Source of the DNA: Christensenella sp. UBA7588
GTDB lineage: Bacteria; Bacillota; Clostridia; Christensenellales; CAG-917
Assembly (NCBI GenBank): GCA_002478945.1
Contig: DLKM01000028.1
Coordinates: 100,017 to 164,016, forward strand
Direction of reading: 5' to 3'
DNA: 64,000 nucleotides
Part shown: piece after piece, positions 1 to 8,439 of the stretch
Numbering within the stretch: position 1 is the first letter of the stretch
Layout of the letters: each line of letters opens with the position of its first letter
Translations under genes and position numbers: made by a program
The notes under the pieces: generated by a model
What the model was told of the DNA's origin: nothing
Database searches by the model: none
The model's input: only the letters and a program-made list of their open reading frames with translations

Positions 1-717
1 GAAACGACGTTTTTTGACCTTGCCGAGTCGTTATACGACGATGAGAGCGGGATTGAAAAGGTCGACTGGTACAATGCGCTTATGGCAAGATTGTGCTTGT
101 ATCAAAGCGACGGATTTGCCGATTTGTCGTTTGATACAGATTGCAGATTCCGTTGGTACGATTACACGCTCCAATTTGCTCCAAATCAAACCATAGTAAA
201 CGAAGTCGTTGCGCCGCTTTATCCCACAATTAACGCAGAGGTTTCTCCGAACGTTTATAAATACACATATCTTCTTTCTCCAGCAAAGACGTGGGCGAGT
301 TTCGGAGAGTTTCATTTGCGCATAAACACCGATTTGCAAACTCAAAACGTTTCTGTTGGCGAAATGGAAAGGCAAAACGACTACTACGAGTATACCTGCC
401 AAGGCTTGCCTGACGGAGAGTTGACGTTTGACATATATGCAATCTCCGCATCCGTACCTAACGATTCGGAATCACAATCGAGAGCGGTTATTGCAGGAAT
501 AGCGATTGGCTTGGCGGTCATGATAGTGCTGTCGACTTTAATCGTCTTTATCGTCATAGCATCTAAAAAACACAAGGAAAAGAAACTTTTGCAATCGTTC
601 AAAAGTCAAAACCCGCACGTTGCCACGGAGAGTGAACCGCAAAGCGACGCTTCCGCTCCCATAAAAACAGATGCGGAAGAAGCGGAGAAAGATACTCCTG
701 CCGACAACAATCAATAA
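1..717 (+). CDS. C-terminal part of a type I membrane protein, paralogue of the next gene
   Basis: The reading frame is open from the first base, so the 5' end lies outside the window. The visible 238 residues hold an extracytoplasmic stretch (with a shared RWYDYTLQFAPNQTIVNEVV-type segment), one transmembrane helix (IAGIAIGLAVMIVLSTLIVF), a basic stop-transfer KKHKEKK and a short acidic cytoplasmic tail. The next gene has the same arrangement and near-identical blocks (YTYLLSPAKTWASFGEFHLR, YEYTCQGLPDGELTF), so the two are tandem duplicates. I recognise no catalytic motif or known family. A role in surface sensing or adhesion is only a guess from topology. Confidence 0.75.
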   Translation, partial: ETTFFDLAESLYDDESGIEKVDWYNALMARLCLYQSDGFADLSFDTDCRFRWYDYTLQFAPNQTIVNEVVAPLYPTINAEVSPNVYKYTYLLSPAKTWASFGEFHLRINTDLQTQNVSVGEMERQNDYYEYTCQGLPDGELTFDIYAISASVPNDSESQSRAVIAGIAIGLAVMIVLSTLIVFIVIASKKHKEKKLLQSFKSQNPHVATESEPQSDASAPIKTDAEEAEKDTPADNNQ

Positions 718-758
718 GACGACTATTAAACTGTAAAACACGTTTTAATAAAAAGGAA

Positions 759-790
759 GGAGCAAAGCGCATTGCGATTTGCTCCTTTGT
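759..790 (+). terminator. Stem-loop terminator, duplicated after the next gene
   Basis: A 12-bp stem (GGAGCAAAGCGC with GCGATTTGCTCC, one mismatch, loop ATT) is followed by TTTGTTT. Almost the same hairpin follows the paralogous gene downstream, so the duplication included the 3' flank. Confidence 0.7.
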
Positions 791-877
791 TTCATAATAA
801 ATATAAGTAAACATAGAGTAAAATTGAAGATTGACATATTTTTTATTATCCCTCATAATAAAACAAAGAGGGAGCGT

Positions 878-2512
878 ATGAAAACGAACATCAAAACGTT
901 AATATGCACGTTCGTAGCGATTGCGATGGCAATCCTGTCGGGCGTGTTTATTTTTGTTCCCGAAGGCGTTGCCGAGGCAAATTCCGCGTGGTATAAGTAC
1001 GACGGCGTAGATGCGGTCGGCGCAATCGTAAGAGGCGAGAATTGCCCTATCGTCGTGGACAGAGAAGATTTGACTTTTGACATATACAAAGAAGATTTGG
1101 GAACTTTTTATGACGAATACGAGGTTCCTGCGGGCAAAGTCAGCGCAAAATACACGTTCAGAAATCCGACGGACATTACGGCAAGGGTGGAATTGCTTTT
1201 CCCGTTCGGTTATGCGCCCGAGTACGAGGCGGACGATACGAGAGACAACAAAAAATATTATTCCGTCACGCAAGACGGCGAGGATATTCCCAAACGCATT
1301 AGAAATACTTATAGAGACAGAAGAAACGACAATTACGATATAGCGCAGTTCGACTTTGCAAAAGACACGGAGTATTTATCGGAAGATTATATCGAAAAAT
1401 ACGGTTTTACCAAAGATACGAAAGTGTACGAGTACGTTTGCGGTGCGAACGTCTTTGGTAGGACTCAAAAGGCAATAAATATTATCAATAATACGGATTC
1501 GCAAATTCTGTGCAAACTGGAGCATTATCCCGGATTGACCAATAGATACGAAAAGGCCTATTGCGACGAGAACGGAAAGGCGACGTTCTTTTGTTTCGAA
1601 AAGCCGAACGAGGGAGATATAAGCTGTCGCACATCAGACGACAATAGTATGAAATTGAATTATGAATTCGTAAAAGAAACGACCTTGTTTGAAGCATTGA
1701 CTTCCGTGCGCCGCGAGGACGACGACATCGAGGACGTGGATTTGTTCAATGCGTTTATCGCAAGATACGATGAGGAATATGCGTTTATAAACATCGATTT
1801 TGAAAAAGAATACAGATTCCGCTGGTACGATTATACTCTTGAATTTGCTCCAAATCAGACCATCGTCAACGAGGTAGTTGCGCCGCTTTATCCAAACGTT
1901 ACGAGAGAATATATTCCGAAAGTGTATAAGTACACCTACTTGCTTTCTCCTGCAAAGACGTGGGCAAGTTTCGGAGAATTCCATCTGCGCATAAACACCG
2001 ATATGTACGTCAAAAACGTGTCCGTCGGCAAAATGAAAAAGCACAAAGGCTATTACGAGTATACCTGCCAAGGCTTACCTGACGGCGAACTCACGTTTGA
2101 AATTTGCAAAAGTGCCGCGCCGATTACGAACAATGCGTGGTGGGGGCTTGTGATAACGGGAATCGCTCTTGCCGTAACGTCGGTAATTTGGATTCCGATA
2201 CTTGTCCTTATCATTATAAAAGCGCACAACAAACGCAAAGAAAAGAAATTTTTGCAATCGTACACAGGTCAAAAACCGTTCTATAAAGCCGTGCCGAAAA
2301 ACGAATTCGATGACGACGATAGCTTATTTGACGGCAAATTCGATATTGACGAGCAAATGAGCGAAAATATAGCCGAATCGGCAGAGAATACGCCGAGTGA
2401 AGATTCTCAAAACGTAGCCACGGAGAGCGAATCGCAAAACGACGCTTCCGCTCCCGTAAAAACAGATGCGAAAGGAGCAGAAACCGATACTCTCGCCGAC
2501 AACAGTCAATAA
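878..2512 (+). CDS. Secreted/type I membrane protein, paralogue of the upstream gene
   Basis: The start at 878 is preceded by GAGGGAG at good spacing; an upstream in-frame ATG lacks a ribosome site. The 544-residue product has a signal peptide (MKTNIKTLICTFVAIAMAIL onwards, cleavage probably near AEANS), an ectodomain of about 400 residues with a Y-rich beta-type segment (EVPAGKVSAKYTFRNPTD), one transmembrane helix near residue 435 and a long acidic tail rich in D, E and S. Its membrane-proximal 130 residues match the upstream partial gene closely. The family is not recognised and no catalytic residues stand out. An extracellular ligand-binding or structural role is possible. Confidence 0.8.
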   Translation: MKTNIKTLICTFVAIAMAILSGVFIFVPEGVAEANSAWYKYDGVDAVGAIVRGENCPIVVDREDLTFDIYKEDLGTFYDEYEVPAGKVSAKYTFRNPTDITARVELLFPFGYAPEYEADDTRDNKKYYSVTQDGEDIPKRIRNTYRDRRNDNYDIAQFDFAKDTEYLSEDYIEKYGFTKDTKVYEYVCGANVFGRTQKAINIINNTDSQILCKLEHYPGLTNRYEKAYCDENGKATFFCFEKPNEGDISCRTSDDNSMKLNYEFVKETTLFEALTSVRREDDDIEDVDLFNAFIARYDEEYAFINIDFEKEYRFRWYDYTLEFAPNQTIVNEVVAPLYPNVTREYIPKVYKYTYLLSPAKTWASFGEFHLRINTDMYVKNVSVGKMKKHKGYYEYTCQGLPDGELTFEICKSAAPITNNAWWGLVITGIALAVTSVIWIPILVLIIIKAHNKRKEKKFLQSYTGQKPFYKAVPKNEFDDDDSLFDGKFDIDEQMSENIAESAENTPSEDSQNVATESESQNDASAPVKTDAKGAETDTLADNSQ

Positions 2513-2550
2513 AATAGTTTTGCAACGGTCAAACACATCCTATAAAAACA

Positions 2551-2583
2551 AAGGAGCAAATCGCATTGCGATTTGCTCCGTTC
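2551..2583 (+). terminator. Stem-loop after the second paralogue
   Basis: A perfect 12-bp stem GGAGCAAATCGC / GCGATTTGCTCC with loop ATT matches the hairpin after the first paralogue. The T-tract is weak (GTTCGTTG), so termination here may be inefficient. Confidence 0.6.
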
Positions 2584-2621
2584 GTTGATTATATCGTTAA
2601 AAATACCTTATAAAAATATTG

Positions 2622-3251
2622 TCAGTCATCAAAACGTACACGCAATACTTTTGTCGAATATGAAGATTCTTCAACGGGCAAAGTAGCATAAGTATATTGC
2701 GATATGTCTATTTCTTTAGGTTCTTCTTCAATGGTAAAGAAGCGTACTTTGCTTTCATCCACAGGTTTGCCGTATGCTGTGACCGTGAATGTCTGCACCG
2801 AAAGAGGTTTGTTTACGTCGAATATAGGCGCGTCATAAGCAGTTGTAAAATCCGGCTCAAAGATAATTGTTCCGATTTCAGAAGGAACATAATATAGACA
2901 ATATAAATCAATATTTTCGTTTAATGCCTCGTTTTCGTTGAACGCTACCGAACATTGATAATCTCTAAAAGGTCCTGAAGCTACAAAAGCCGAGCCGTCC
3001 CAACTTCCTCTTTCGTTATATCTATCCATATTAAATTGTTCCGTATTGAAAGTAGTTCCTTTTTTCAATTTATATTGCTTGAAAACTACGCCTGAGCCGT
3101 TTTCAATAGGATAGTGATATACCAATCTTACCGTAACCGTAATCATATCCGCATCATCATTATTCTTGTCGCAGGCAGAAAGCACCGCAAAAGAGGAAAT
3201 GAGTAACAGAGTGCAGAGGACAATACAAATAATTCTCGATGTGCGTTTCAT
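2622..3251 (-). CDS. Secreted lipoprotein of unknown function
   Basis: The 209-residue product has a type II signal peptide ending in the lipobox LSAC (Cys near residue 27) and then an acidic linker (DKNNDDAD). Acylation should anchor it outside the membrane. The rest looks beta-rich, with a repeat-like VTVRLVYHYP opening and an FTVTAYGKPV segment resembling bacterial Ig-like or InlB-type beta strands, but I cannot assign a family. It starts 19 nt after the secreted papain-like gene stops and is probably cotranscribed with it. Codon use is more A/T-rich than in the neighbouring housekeeping genes. Confidence 0.75.
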   Translation of the reverse strand: MKRTSRIICIVLCTLLLISSFAVLSACDKNNDDADMITVTVRLVYHYPIENGSGVVFKQYKLKKGTTFNTEQFNMDRYNERGSWDGSAFVASGPFRDYQCSVAFNENEALNENIDLYCLYYVPSEIGTIIFEPDFTTAYDAPIFDVNKPLSVQTFTVTAYGKPVDESKVRFFTIEEEPKEIDISQYTYATLPVEESSYSTKVLRVRFDD

Positions 3252-3270
3252 AACATATATCTCCTTATAT

Positions 3271-4542
3271 TTATTCTATGACAGTATATGCAAACGGATA
3301 CGGCGTCGAGCCTCCGTCATAAGGTTTTCTAAAGCCACAGTCTATGCATTGATAGAATCTTTGGCTCGGTTCGACTATAAATCTGTGGCTTTTAACTTCG
3401 CTATAATCGCAGTAGCAAGACTTGGTATGGCTGTTCAAGCCTTTTGACGTGTATGTATATGTGTGTCTGTGCGTAGCAAGTTTGCAAGAACAAACAGTAC
3501 TGCCGTCGGAGAGATAATAGTTGTTTGAATGCGAATGGCGAATAAATTGAAATGAGCCTGCAATATATCCCGTGATATATTGATAATCTATAGTATTACT
3601 TGTATAAAAAATATTTGCGTGATTTACTTCCGAGTCCCAACCGTAATTCGCATACAAAGTATCGTTATCATCGTCATAATCGGAGGCAACAACAGCGTGG
3701 TAGGCTTCTTCCCATTCCGACGAGGAGTCGCTCCTTGTTTTTCCGTTTATAAACGTTATTACGGGAACGCCTTGTTTTACATAGTCGATAATCTCTCTGC
3801 GCATTTTTTCGCTGTATGTGTAGCTTTCGTTAGGATAATTGTCCTTAAATTGATTGATATGCGACTCATAATGGAAGAAGAAACTGTTTTGAGGGATATT
3901 GTTGTTATTCTGTAAGTACGAGACCAACAAATTGTATGTTTCGTCGTTTGTTAATCCGAAACTATGGCTAGCTGCTAAGTCAATATAGCCGAGCGTCATT
4001 CCTAAATTTAGAAGATATGAATGAAAATTAGTACCGATGTTTGAGTTCATATAATCTAAGTATTCAAAATCGTTACTTTCGTTTCTTTTATAAATGTCAG
4101 GTGCTTCATCGAGAATTCCCGGAGCATTAGGACAATAATACGAATCGTTATACCTTACCGCCAGTTCCGTTTTGTCATATTGTTCGGGGATGATGTTATC
4201 GTTCCAATAAGTGTCGTAAAATGACAGCCACATCCCGACAGCAACATATGCACAAGAACCGCGCAGATTTTTTCCGTGGTTTTTTAGAGAGCGGAAATAC
4301 TGTTTAGCAAAGTATGGTAGTTCAGTCGTTACGTCTGACGACTGCTCCGATAATCCGTACTGTCCCGATTCATTAGCGGCATAACAAGAATGTCCGTCGC
4401 AAACGGCGGCATTTTTGCCTGACTGATAAGACGCGTGCGCAACGTCAAGCGGCTTAATCGTTTTAATGAAAGGGAATGAAACAATCAGTAGCAGTACAAA
4501 AACAAGTGAAAACGTTATAATTGTTGCAATTTTGGCTTTCAT
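3271..4542 (-). CDS. Secreted papain/C39-like cysteine-peptidase-fold protein
   Basis: The 423-residue product begins with a signal peptide or anchor (residues 8-30). A RGSCAYVAVGMWLSFYD motif carries a candidate nucleophile Cys97. HAVVASDYDDDNDTLYANYGW supplies His282 and Asn299, the order seen in papain-like and C39-like peptidases. The last 60 residues hold Cys/His pairs (SCYCDY, QCIDCGF) of the sort found at the ends of secreted Firmicutes proteins and may bind zinc. An AGGAG site precedes the start. The substrate is unknown. The lipoprotein gene directly downstream is probably in the same operon. The catalytic triad is inferred from motif order, not proven. Confidence 0.7.
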   Translation of the reverse strand: MKAKIATIITFSLVFVLLLIVSFPFIKTIKPLDVAHASYQSGKNAAVCDGHSCYAANESGQYGLSEQSSDVTTELPYFAKQYFRSLKNHGKNLRGSCAYVAVGMWLSFYDTYWNDNIIPEQYDKTELAVRYNDSYYCPNAPGILDEAPDIYKRNESNDFEYLDYMNSNIGTNFHSYLLNLGMTLGYIDLAASHSFGLTNDETYNLLVSYLQNNNNIPQNSFFFHYESHINQFKDNYPNESYTYSEKMRREIIDYVKQGVPVITFINGKTRSDSSSEWEEAYHAVVASDYDDDNDTLYANYGWDSEVNHANIFYTSNTIDYQYITGYIAGSFQFIRHSHSNNYYLSDGSTVCSCKLATHRHTYTYTSKGLNSHTKSCYCDYSEVKSHRFIVEPSQRFYQCIDCGFRKPYDGGSTPYPFAYTVIE

Positions 4543-4689
4543 AATTTTTCCTCCTTAAAACTATTGTAAATAGCTATCTCCACCTTCATATTAACATAGG
4601 CAATATGCGTTGTCAATAGCGAATTTTGTACATATATAGGACGAGTGCAACATGATAAAACAGAGGTTTTATGTATTGTGATTTTATCT

Positions 4690-4770
4690 ATATATATCGA
4701 TAAGAGCGATTATTTGGGCAAAAACTTGACAAATGCGTTCAAAAATTGTATATTTTTTATCGATATATAT
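4690..4770 (+). promoter_or_regulatory. rex promoter bracketed by a 14-bp inverted repeat
   Basis: TTGACA (4726-4731) and TATATT (4749-4754) are spaced by 17 nt, giving a near-consensus sigma-A promoter. ATATATATCGATAA at 4690-4703 is repeated as its exact reverse complement at 4757-4770, enclosing the promoter. A weaker dyad, TTGACAAATGCGTTCAA (4726-4742), overlaps the -35 box and loosely resembles a Rex site, so autoregulation is possible. Confidence 0.7.
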
Positions 4771-4785
4771 CAGCGAGGCGATATT

Positions 4786-5430
4786 ATGACCAAAGACAAT
4801 AAAGAGATTTCAAAAGCCACTCTCAACAGGCTTCCGTCCTATCTCAAATACTTGTATCAACTTGACAAGCTCAACGTTGCCACCGTTTCGAGCACTACGA
4901 TTGCAAACGGCCTTAATCTCAATCCCGTGCAAGTGCGCAAGGATATTGCGCTCGTTTCCTCCGTTGCGGGCAAGCCGAAAATGGGATACGTTACCAAAGA
5001 AATCATTGCCGATTTGGAAGGCTTTTTGGGATATAACAACACGCACGACGCAATATTAGTCGGAGTCGGCGGTCTCGGAAAAGCGTTTTTGGGTTACGGC
5101 GGTTTTGAAAACTACGGCTTGAATATCGTCGCGGCGTTCGATAACAACGAAAAGATTGTAAATACCAAAATCAACGGCAAGCCCGTTTACGACATAAGCA
5201 AATTGCAAAGCATCGTCGCAAGATTCAATATCAAGCTCGGCATTATAACCGTGCCTGCCTATGCGGCGCAAGAGGTTGCGGACAGAATGGTGGCGGCAGG
5301 TATCAAAGCGATATGGAACTTTGCTTCCGTACACCTCAACATTCCTGCAAACATCGCTCTCAAAAACGAGGACTTGGCATCGTCGCTTGCATTGTTGAGC
5401 TTGCAGATTCAGACCAACAGACAAGAATAA
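4786..5430 (+). CDS. rex: Redox-sensing transcriptional repressor Rex
   Basis: This 214-residue protein matches Rex throughout. It has an N-terminal winged helix (ISKATLNRLPSYLKYLYQL, then the NPVQVRKDIALV recognition region), a Rossmann fold with GVGGLGKAFLGY that binds NAD(H), and a C-terminal swap helix. In the family, NADH binding releases DNA and derepresses fermentation genes. I chose the ATG after GCGAGGCGA at 4786; the upstream extension runs through the promoter and is not plausible. The gene is monocistronic and ends in a bidirectional terminator shared with the convergent LeuB-like gene. Confidence 0.95.
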   Translation: MTKDNKEISKATLNRLPSYLKYLYQLDKLNVATVSSTTIANGLNLNPVQVRKDIALVSSVAGKPKMGYVTKEIIADLEGFLGYNNTHDAILVGVGGLGKAFLGYGGFENYGLNIVAAFDNNEKIVNTKINGKPVYDISKLQSIVARFNIKLGIITVPAYAAQEVADRMVAAGIKAIWNFASVHLNIPANIALKNEDLASSLALLSLQIQTNRQE

Positions 5431-5452
5431 AACGGGTTATCCCGATAAAAAG

Positions 5453-5480
5453 AAAATCTCGCAATTTGCGAGATTTTTTC
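5453..5480. terminator. Bidirectional terminator between rex and the LeuB-like gene
   Basis: AAATCTCGC pairs with GCGAGATTT (9 bp, loop AATTT) and is followed by TTT on the plus strand and by a U-tract on the minus strand, serving the convergent genes. Confidence 0.85.
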
Positions 5481-5495
5481 ATATATAACGTTTTG

Positions 5496-6479
5496 TTATT
5501 GCAATCGCGACAGGATTGCTTCGGTGGTTTCGTCCGCAGATAATTCGCCGCCGAGGTCTATCGGCGCGCATCCGTCCGACAACGCTTGTCGCACGGCGTT
5601 TTCAAGAGCGTCCGCCGCATCTGCCATATCGAAGGAATGGCGGAGCATACAAGCGGAAGCCAGAATCGCGCCTATCGGATTGCAGAATCTGCCGAACACG
5701 TCGGGAGCGCACACCGCTTCGTAAACGCCTTGGGGAGTGTCTTTCAGATATGCGGACGGCAAGACGCGGGAGTTTTCCGCTACGGCAGATGCAAGCGAGG
5801 TCAACACGTCGGCAAACGCTCTCGGAGCAAGCACGACGTCGAAAGACGACGGCTCGAGAGCAAGGCGTGCGGCTACGTCGCAGGCGTATGCAGCGTCCAG
5901 ACGAACGTCGGGGTAGTCCTCGTTTATGTCAGTTACAATTTTTCTCCAAAGACGGGAAGTGGCAAAAACGTTTGCTTCGTCCGCAAGCGTGAGTTTGTGC
6001 GCCCTTTCGCTTGCAATCTCGTATGCTATACGCGCAACCCTTTCGATTTCGAGTTCCCCGTAGCATTGAATTTCATACGCCTCTCTGCCGAATTTCTCTC
6101 CGTTGCGAAAACCGCTCTCGTTTCGGCGTACGCCGTAGTCGGCGTCGCACACGGTCACTATGTCCGAGCCTTTGTCGAGAGATTTTATACGTCGCAAATA
6201 TGCGTACACGCCGAGCGAATCGATTATTTTGCGTACCGCGCCGCTTTGGCAGAACTTTGCGTCGGCAGAGCCTATAAGCACGGCGTGCGCCTTGTCGGCT
6301 TTGTCGATTGCATCGTTTATAAACGTCGTATTTTCGTTTGCGGCATCGCCCGTAAGGCAGGGCGTGAAGCGGAACTCGCAAGAATACTTTTGTCCTATGA
6401 CGTCAAACGCTCTTTTTGAATGAGCGAGAATTTCGTTGCCGACCGCGCCTATCGCAATCGTCGCTATATCGTAAATCAT
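5496..6479 (-). CDS. Isopropylmalate dehydrogenase-like protein with a degenerate active site
   Basis: The 327-residue product aligns along its length with the isocitrate/isopropylmalate dehydrogenase family: EANVFATSRLWRKIV matches DKANVLE..WRK, FADVLTSLASAV matches FGDILSDLAS, and CNPIGAILASACMLRHS matches ANP.AAILSAAMML. Key positions differ. The catalytic Lys of DKANV is Glu, two of the three metal-binding Asp are Cys and Ser, the catalytic Tyr region is changed, and HGSAPDI is reduced to APDV. The start at 6479 follows a GAGGAAAAT site. No leuA, leuC, leuD or ilv genes are nearby. It is either a pseudoenzyme or an enzyme with a changed substrate. Confidence 0.75.
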   Translation of the reverse strand: MIYDIATIAIGAVGNEILAHSKRAFDVIGQKYSCEFRFTPCLTGDAANENTTFINDAIDKADKAHAVLIGSADAKFCQSGAVRKIIDSLGVYAYLRRIKSLDKGSDIVTVCDADYGVRRNESGFRNGEKFGREAYEIQCYGELEIERVARIAYEIASERAHKLTLADEANVFATSRLWRKIVTDINEDYPDVRLDAAYACDVAARLALEPSSFDVVLAPRAFADVLTSLASAVAENSRVLPSAYLKDTPQGVYEAVCAPDVFGRFCNPIGAILASACMLRHSFDMADAADALENAVRQALSDGCAPIDLGGELSADETTEAILSRLQ

Positions 6480-6791
6480 TTTATTTTCCTCGTAACGTCG
6501 TTTGCCCGACGTGCGACCAAAGGTCGCAAAAGCAAAACTTCGACTTAAAAATATAATATAACAAACGCAAATTTTCGTCAATTCGTTCGAAATGACGGGA
6601 AAAGACTTCGATGTAACTTGATTTTATGCAATTTATGCGTATATTTTATGCATAATTGCAATTATTATGCAATATTTGCAAAATAATATAAAAAATAACA
6701 AAATTTTATGCAGTTTTGCTTGCTTTATTTTTTTTAGATTGCTATTATTATTTGGCAATAAAGAAAAAAGAAATTTTCGGAGATATACATT
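6480..6791. promoter_or_regulatory. AT-rich divergent intergenic region with repeated TTATGCA
   Basis: This 312-nt gap separates the divergent LeuB-like gene and the ABC importer. TTATGCA occurs at 6624, 6646, 6665 and 6706, with TTATGCG at 6633, and inverted ATTGCAAT lies among them. The cluster could be an operator array for the importer. No riboswitch or small gene is evident. A CGGAGA ribosome site lies just before the importer start. Confidence 0.5.
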
Positions 6792-7682
6792 ATGAAAAAA
6801 ACAGCAAAAATAGTACTTGCTCTCGCAATGGTTGCAACAATAGTTTCTGCGTGTTTCGCACTTTGCGCGTGCAACGACAATGATATAAAACTCGTGGCCG
6901 TCAACGCCGCCGACCTGCTCAAAGAGGACTTCGGAATTGCCGTAACGAAAGGCAATACCGCACTTATGGACGCAATCAACCAAGTGATTGACGAGTGGAC
7001 GGCAAACGGCAAAATCTCGCAATACACCGAGTATTATTCCGCTCTCGCCGACGAGGAAAACGGCGGTGCAAAGGCCGTTGCTCCCGACGGACTTCAAACG
7101 AGTTGGGACTTTGGCGGAGCAACGCAAACGATTACGATTTTTACCGAATCGGGTTTTGCTCCGTATGAGTTTATTCACGGCGGAAGCGTAGTGGGCATCG
7201 ATATTGCGATTATGTCGCAAGTTGCGGCAAACACGGGCAAAAAACTCGAAATCAAGGACGTTGCTTTCGACGTGATTGCAACGAACGTCGCAACCGCCAC
7301 AGGCGACGCTGTGGGCGCGGCAGGTATGTCTATTACGGACGAGCGTAAAGAGGTTGTCGATTTCAGTCACGTTTATGCATATTCGACGCTCGTAGTCGTG
7401 TCCAAAGACGGACAATACAAGAGCGTAAAAGACCTTGCGGGCAAGAAAGTTGGCGTGCAGGAAGGCACGAGCGGAGACCTTATTATCAGCGAAGCAATCG
7501 GCAACGGATATACCTACGAGATTGAAAATTCGGACGGTACGACAAGCACCGTCGTAGTAAAAGCTAATGGCGCGGAAGTGAAGCAATACAAGGCTTATGC
7601 GCTTGCGCTTCAAGACCTCAAAAACGGACGTATCGACGCAATACTTATGGACAACATTCCTGCGGAGTTGATGCTGAAATGA
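6792..7682 (+). CDS. Amino-acid ABC transporter substrate-binding lipoprotein, apparently circularly permuted
   Basis: This 296-residue lipoprotein (signal peptide, lipobox with Cys27) belongs to the polar amino-acid binding family (SBP_bac_3), but the order is changed. Residues 33-85 (KLVAVNAADLLKEDFGIAVT, then KGNTALMDAINQVIDEWTA) correspond to the usual C-terminal end of the family. Residues 112-296 run from the usual N-terminal first strand (TITIFTESGFAPYEFIHGG) through GIDIAIMSQVA, AAGMSITDERKEVVDFS and GKKVGVQEGTSGD to DLKNGRIDAILMDNIPAELM, where the protein stops just before the segment moved to the front. It overlaps the permease by ATGA, so it is the importer's binding subunit. The fold should still be completable. 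Confidence 0.85.
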   Translation: MKKTAKIVLALAMVATIVSACFALCACNDNDIKLVAVNAADLLKEDFGIAVTKGNTALMDAINQVIDEWTANGKISQYTEYYSALADEENGGAKAVAPDGLQTSWDFGGATQTITIFTESGFAPYEFIHGGSVVGIDIAIMSQVAANTGKKLEIKDVAFDVIATNVATATGDAVGAAGMSITDERKEVVDFSHVYAYSTLVVVSKDGQYKSVKDLAGKKVGVQEGTSGDLIISEAIGNGYTYEIENSDGTTSTVVVKANGAEVKQYKAYALALQDLKNGRIDAILMDNIPAELMLK

Positions 7683-8434
7683 ATAGCGTTTTGTCAGCGA
7701 CGATTAAAGACCGTCTGTATAAGGCTTTTATATACGACGACAGATACAAACTGTATTTCAAAGGACTGGGCAACACTCTTTTGATTGCGCTTCTTGCCAC
7801 GCTTATAGGTGTGGCAATCGGCGTTACTTTGGCAATGATTGTCTACGTCAACAAAAAGACGGGCAAACTCAAAGCATTGTCTCTCGTTGCCAAAACGTAC
7901 ATAATGATAATCCGCGGAACGCCTGTCGTTTTGCAACTTTTCATAATGTATTTCGTGGTGCTTGCCTCATCGGATAACGGTTTGCTTATAGGCGCGCTCA
8001 CGTTCGGACTCAACTCGGGCGCGTACGTTGCGGAAATCGTAAGAGCAGGCTTCGAGAGCGTGGATTACGGTCAAATGGAAGCAGGACGTTCGCTGGGTAT
8101 GTCCACGGGGCAAACGCTTTTGCGAGTCGTAACTCCGCAAGCGGTGCGCAACGTTATGCCGCCTCTTTTTAACGAATTTATAACTCTCGTCAAAGAAACC
8201 GCAGTCGTCGGATACGTCGGAATCAACGACCTCGGAAAAGTGCCGAGCCAAATTCAATCGAGGACTTTCGATTATCTTTTCCCGCTGCTTATTGCGGCAA
8301 TTATGTACCTCGTGATAGTTATGGGGCTTACGGGAATACTCAAACTCATAGAGAAGCAGATGGCAAAATCCGACCGTAACTATAAGCGCATCAGCGTGCG
8401 CGGAAAGAACAAGACGAGCGTCGAGGAGGTGTAA
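7679..8434 (+). CDS. Amino-acid ABC transporter permease (HisM/GlnP type)
   Basis: This 251-residue integral membrane protein has about five helices. It shows the family pattern [14 protein letters not shown], the [20 protein letters not shown] motif and the coupling EAA-type loop ([20 protein letters not shown]). It forms the membrane pore that moves an amino acid released by the upstream lipoprotein. Translation is coupled to the binding protein by a 4-nt ATGA overlap, and the ATPase follows 5 nt later. Only one permease is present, so a homodimer is expected. The substrate cannot be named from sequence; cystine or a polar amino acid is typical. Confidence 0.92.
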   Translation: MNSVLSATIKDRLYKAFIYDDRYKLYFKGLGNTLLIALLATLIGVAIGVTLAMIVYVNKKTGKLKALSLVAKTYIMIIRGTPVVLQLFIMYFVVLASSDNGLLIGALTFGLNSGAYVAEIVRAGFESVDYGQMEAGRSLGMSTGQTLLRVVTPQAVRNVMPPLFNEFITLVKETAVVGYVGINDLGKVPSQIQSRTFDYLFPLLIAAIMYLVIVMGLTGILKLIEKQMAKSDRNYKRISVRGKNKTSVEEV

Positions 8435-8439
8435 GGACT

